Shown one piece after another: positions 13,694-15,367 of a DNA stretch of 15,367 bases. Below the pieces are notes generated by a model, which made no database searches, had not been told where the DNA came from, and was given only the letters and a program-made list of their open reading frames with translations. The stretch spans positions 1 through 15,367 of the forward strand of contig JBGTIS010000147.1 in NCBI GenBank assembly GCA_041745535.1, written 5' to 3'. Each line of letters opens with the position of its first letter. The first letter of the stretch is position 1. This stretch comes from JBGTIS01 sp041745535 (GTDB lineage Bacteria; Bacteroidota; Bacteroidia; Cytophagales; Cyclobacteriaceae). A program made the position numbers and the translations under genes.

Positions 13694-15366
13694 TATTCCT
13701 GAATTTTCTGCTCAGGATATACCACAATAAAACTGGTTTGCTGAAAATGTTTGGATAAGTATTTAGGAATATTATCCAGATAATCGTGATAAGAAACCGT
13801 ATTTTGTCGGGCATTGATTAGTACCAGTAGGTCGTTGGGGTTAACTTCACGGGCCAGGATCAGAAAATCGTCCCAATCGTCAAATTCTTTCCAAACCAAT
13901 TCCACATAGGGTTTAGCTTTTTCGGCTTCCTGCTGTACCCTGGACATTGTTTTTTTATTGCCGTATATGATAATTTTACCGGTGGTTTGGTTACATAGAT
14001 TTTTGATGCTGTTAATCCAACTGCCAAATCCTGATTCAGCGTTGGCATTGGGAGGCACCACCAACACAATATTTTTGATGGTACTCAGCGGAATAAGAAG
14101 TTTGGTTACCAAAATCATTTGGTCTGTTCCTTCCAGCACATTGTCTAAAATGCCGCCAAATAATCGTTTGCGCGTAGTAAGTTTACCATTCCATCCCATA
14201 ACTACCGTAGTAATCATTAGTTCCTTAATAGTTCGAATAATCCCACTGGTGGCATTAATATCTACCCTGGAGATGGGCTGAATCACCTGGTTAGAAGCCG
14301 AGGCATGTTTGATCACCCGTTCAAACCTTTTCTGATGGATCAGTACATTGTCTTGCGCCTCATGGTCGTCCAGAATAATAGAGAGTGGATAAACCGGCGT
14401 GGCCGCGTTCTTATCTCTGATCATAAATGATAGATCTATGAGTTGCTCCATATTTTCAGGATTGGCAATAGGTACTAAAATTTTTTCCGTAAAATCAGTA
14501 GGTTCAGGTACTTTAAACGTTTCTTCCAGGGCCAGTTCGCGACCGGCCCGGTCGGTGGTAAATGAACTCACCAGGCAGGTAATCAGAATGAGAATAATGG
14601 TGCCGTTCAGCACATCAATGTTCAATAATTTCAGGTTATAGGCAATTAAAATAATGGCGATGGTGGCAGCGGCATGGGCACTGCTCAGCCCAAAAATTAC
14701 ATTGCGCTGGGTTCCGGAAAAGCGAAATATTTTTTGGGTAAAAAACGCGGCAATCCATTTACTGGAAATAGCGACAATGGTGAGGGTGGCTGCTACAATT
14801 AAGGCATCCGGACCTTCAAAAATAACGGAAGGATTCACCAGCATTCCTACCTTTATCAGAAAAAATGGAATGAACAGGGCATTGCCTACAAACTCAATCC
14901 GGTTCATCAGGGCAGAGGTATGGGGAATCTGCCGGTTCAGGGCTAATCCGGCCAGAAAGGCACCAATAATTGGTTCCAAACCAGCCAGTTCAGCCAGAAA
15001 AGCCGCCGCGAAAACCATAGTAATGGTAAAAATATACTGGATTACTCCTTCTTTTTCAGCATTCCGGAAAAACCAGCGGGCAATCAGTGGAAATCCCCAC
15101 AATACCACCGTTACAAACAGCGACATCAGCACCGATAACCTGATCCAGAATAGCATATTCAATTCTCCTTTTGCCGATCCGGTAATCACAGCCAGTATCA
15201 GCAGCGCCAGGGTATCGGTAATAATCGTGCCGCCTACGGTAATGGTAACCGCCTCATTTCGATTGATTCCCAACCGGCTGGCAATGGGGTAGGCAATCAG
15301 GGTGTGTGTGGCAAACATACTGGCCAGCAAAATGGACGACCGAAGCTGGTATTCTAAAATAAAATA
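13693..15366 (-). CDS. CPA2-type cation:proton antiporter with universal-stress-like C-terminus (5' end outside window)
   Basis: The frame is open to the right edge, so the start is beyond base 15367; the visible part is 557 residues. A TTG at 15330 is an internal codon within a membrane helix, not the start. About the first 270 visible residues are membrane segments with monovalent-cation/proton antiporter marks: a TDTLAL helix (50-55) and ELAGLEPIIGAFLAGLALNR (126-145), the CPA2/KefB-type core motif. From about residue 292 the protein is soluble: TEKILVPIANPENM begins a universal-stress-protein-like domain with VVMGWNG (388-394) and RLFGGILDNVL (401-411). A second alpha/beta domain starts near IVLVVPPNAN (433-442). 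Such proteins exchange K+ or Na+ for protons, with the C-terminal domains as regulators. The ions and regulatory ligand are not determinable here. It converges on the SusC unit and is transcribed separately. Confidence 0.88.
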   Translation of the reverse strand, partial: YFILEYQLRSSILLASMFATHTLIAYPIASRLGINRNEAVTITVGGTIITDTLALLILAVITGSAKGELNMLFWIRLSVLMSLFVTVVLWGFPLIARWFFRNAEKEGVIQYIFTITMVFAAAFLAELAGLEPIIGAFLAGLALNRQIPHTSALMNRIEFVGNALFIPFFLIKVGMLVNPSVIFEGPDALIVAATLTIVAISSKWIAAFFTQKIFRFSGTQRNVIFGLSSAHAAATIAIILIAYNLKLLNIDVLNGTIILILITCLVSSFTTDRAGRELALEETFKVPEPTDFTEKILVPIANPENMEQLIDLSFMIRDKNAATPVYPLSIILDDHEAQDNVLIHQKRFERVIKHASASNQVIQPISRVDINATSGIIRTIKELMITTVVMGWNGKLTTRKRLFGGILDNVLEGTDQMILVTKLLIPLSTIKNIVLVVPPNANAESGFGSWINSIKNLCNQTTGKIIIYGNKKTMSRVQQEAEKAKPYVELVWKEFDDWDDFLILAREVNPNDLLVLINARQNTVSYHDYLDNIPKYLSKHFQQTSFIVVYPEQKIQE

Positions 15367-15367
15367 G

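Noticed and set aside
14654..15292. 212-codon open frame on the + strand opposite the antiporter
   Set aside because: It is an antisense shadow of the membrane-domain codons: no signal, no family motif, and it fully overlaps a well supported gene.
15328..15330. TTG as start of the antiporter gene
   Set aside because: The frame is open to the window edge and the upstream codons read as continuing membrane-protein sequence, so the gene is cut, not started, here.
1..15367. CRISPR arrays, tRNA/rRNA genes, insertion sequences, prophage or anti-phage systems
   Set aside because: No regular spaced repeats, cloverleaf-like sequence, transposase, integrase or known defence-domain proteins were seen.

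Overview
The window looks like a chromosomal segment from a member of the Bacteroidota, most likely order Cytophagales. The grounds are a SusC/SusD outer-membrane pair, a Tat-exported Gfo/Idh/MocA oxidoreductase, a DUF4397 lipoprotein, a protein of the family usually labelled 'asparagine synthetase B' in this phylum, A/T-rich leaders and weak Shine-Dalgarno sites. Placement below phylum level is inference. I see no rRNA, tRNA, CRISPR array, insertion sequence or phage gene.

Left part (1-2448, + strand): the tail of a Cys-rich DUF326-type copper-binding four-helix protein ends in a clear terminator. It is followed by a membrane protein that places a vitamin K epoxide reductase (VKOR) core between two pairs of SPW-type membrane repeats, with a His/Met-rich N-terminus, and then by a conserved-looking hypothetical protein. 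The Cys-rich and His/Met-rich sequences suggest metal (copper) or thiol-redox handling, which is inference.

Middle part (2533-6223): a Tat-secreted Gfo/Idh/MocA oxidoreductase on the - strand is divergent from a DUF4397 lipoprotein. That lipoprotein converges, across a strong hairpin, on a secreted protein with a glutamine-amidotransferase-like fold and a plausible Cys-His-Glu triad.

Right part (6722-13598, + strand): a tight four-gene unit of SusC, SusD, a sodium:solute symporter and a metallophosphoesterase-like protein. The gaps are 9 and 51 nt, and the last two genes overlap by 11 bp. Together they could move a small solute through the outer membrane (SusC/SusD) and the inner membrane (symporter). 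No glycoside hydrolase, sulfatase, peptidase or regulator is in the unit, so the substrate is open and need not be a glycan. The last gene is the most unusual in the window: it has lost exactly the three residues specific to metal site 1 of its family, keeps the bridging Asp and all of site 2, and carries eight cysteines.

The right end (13693-15366, - strand) is a CPA2-type cation:proton antiporter with C-terminal universal-stress-like domains, cut by the window edge. It converges on the four-gene unit across a long imperfect palindrome that overlaps both stop codons.
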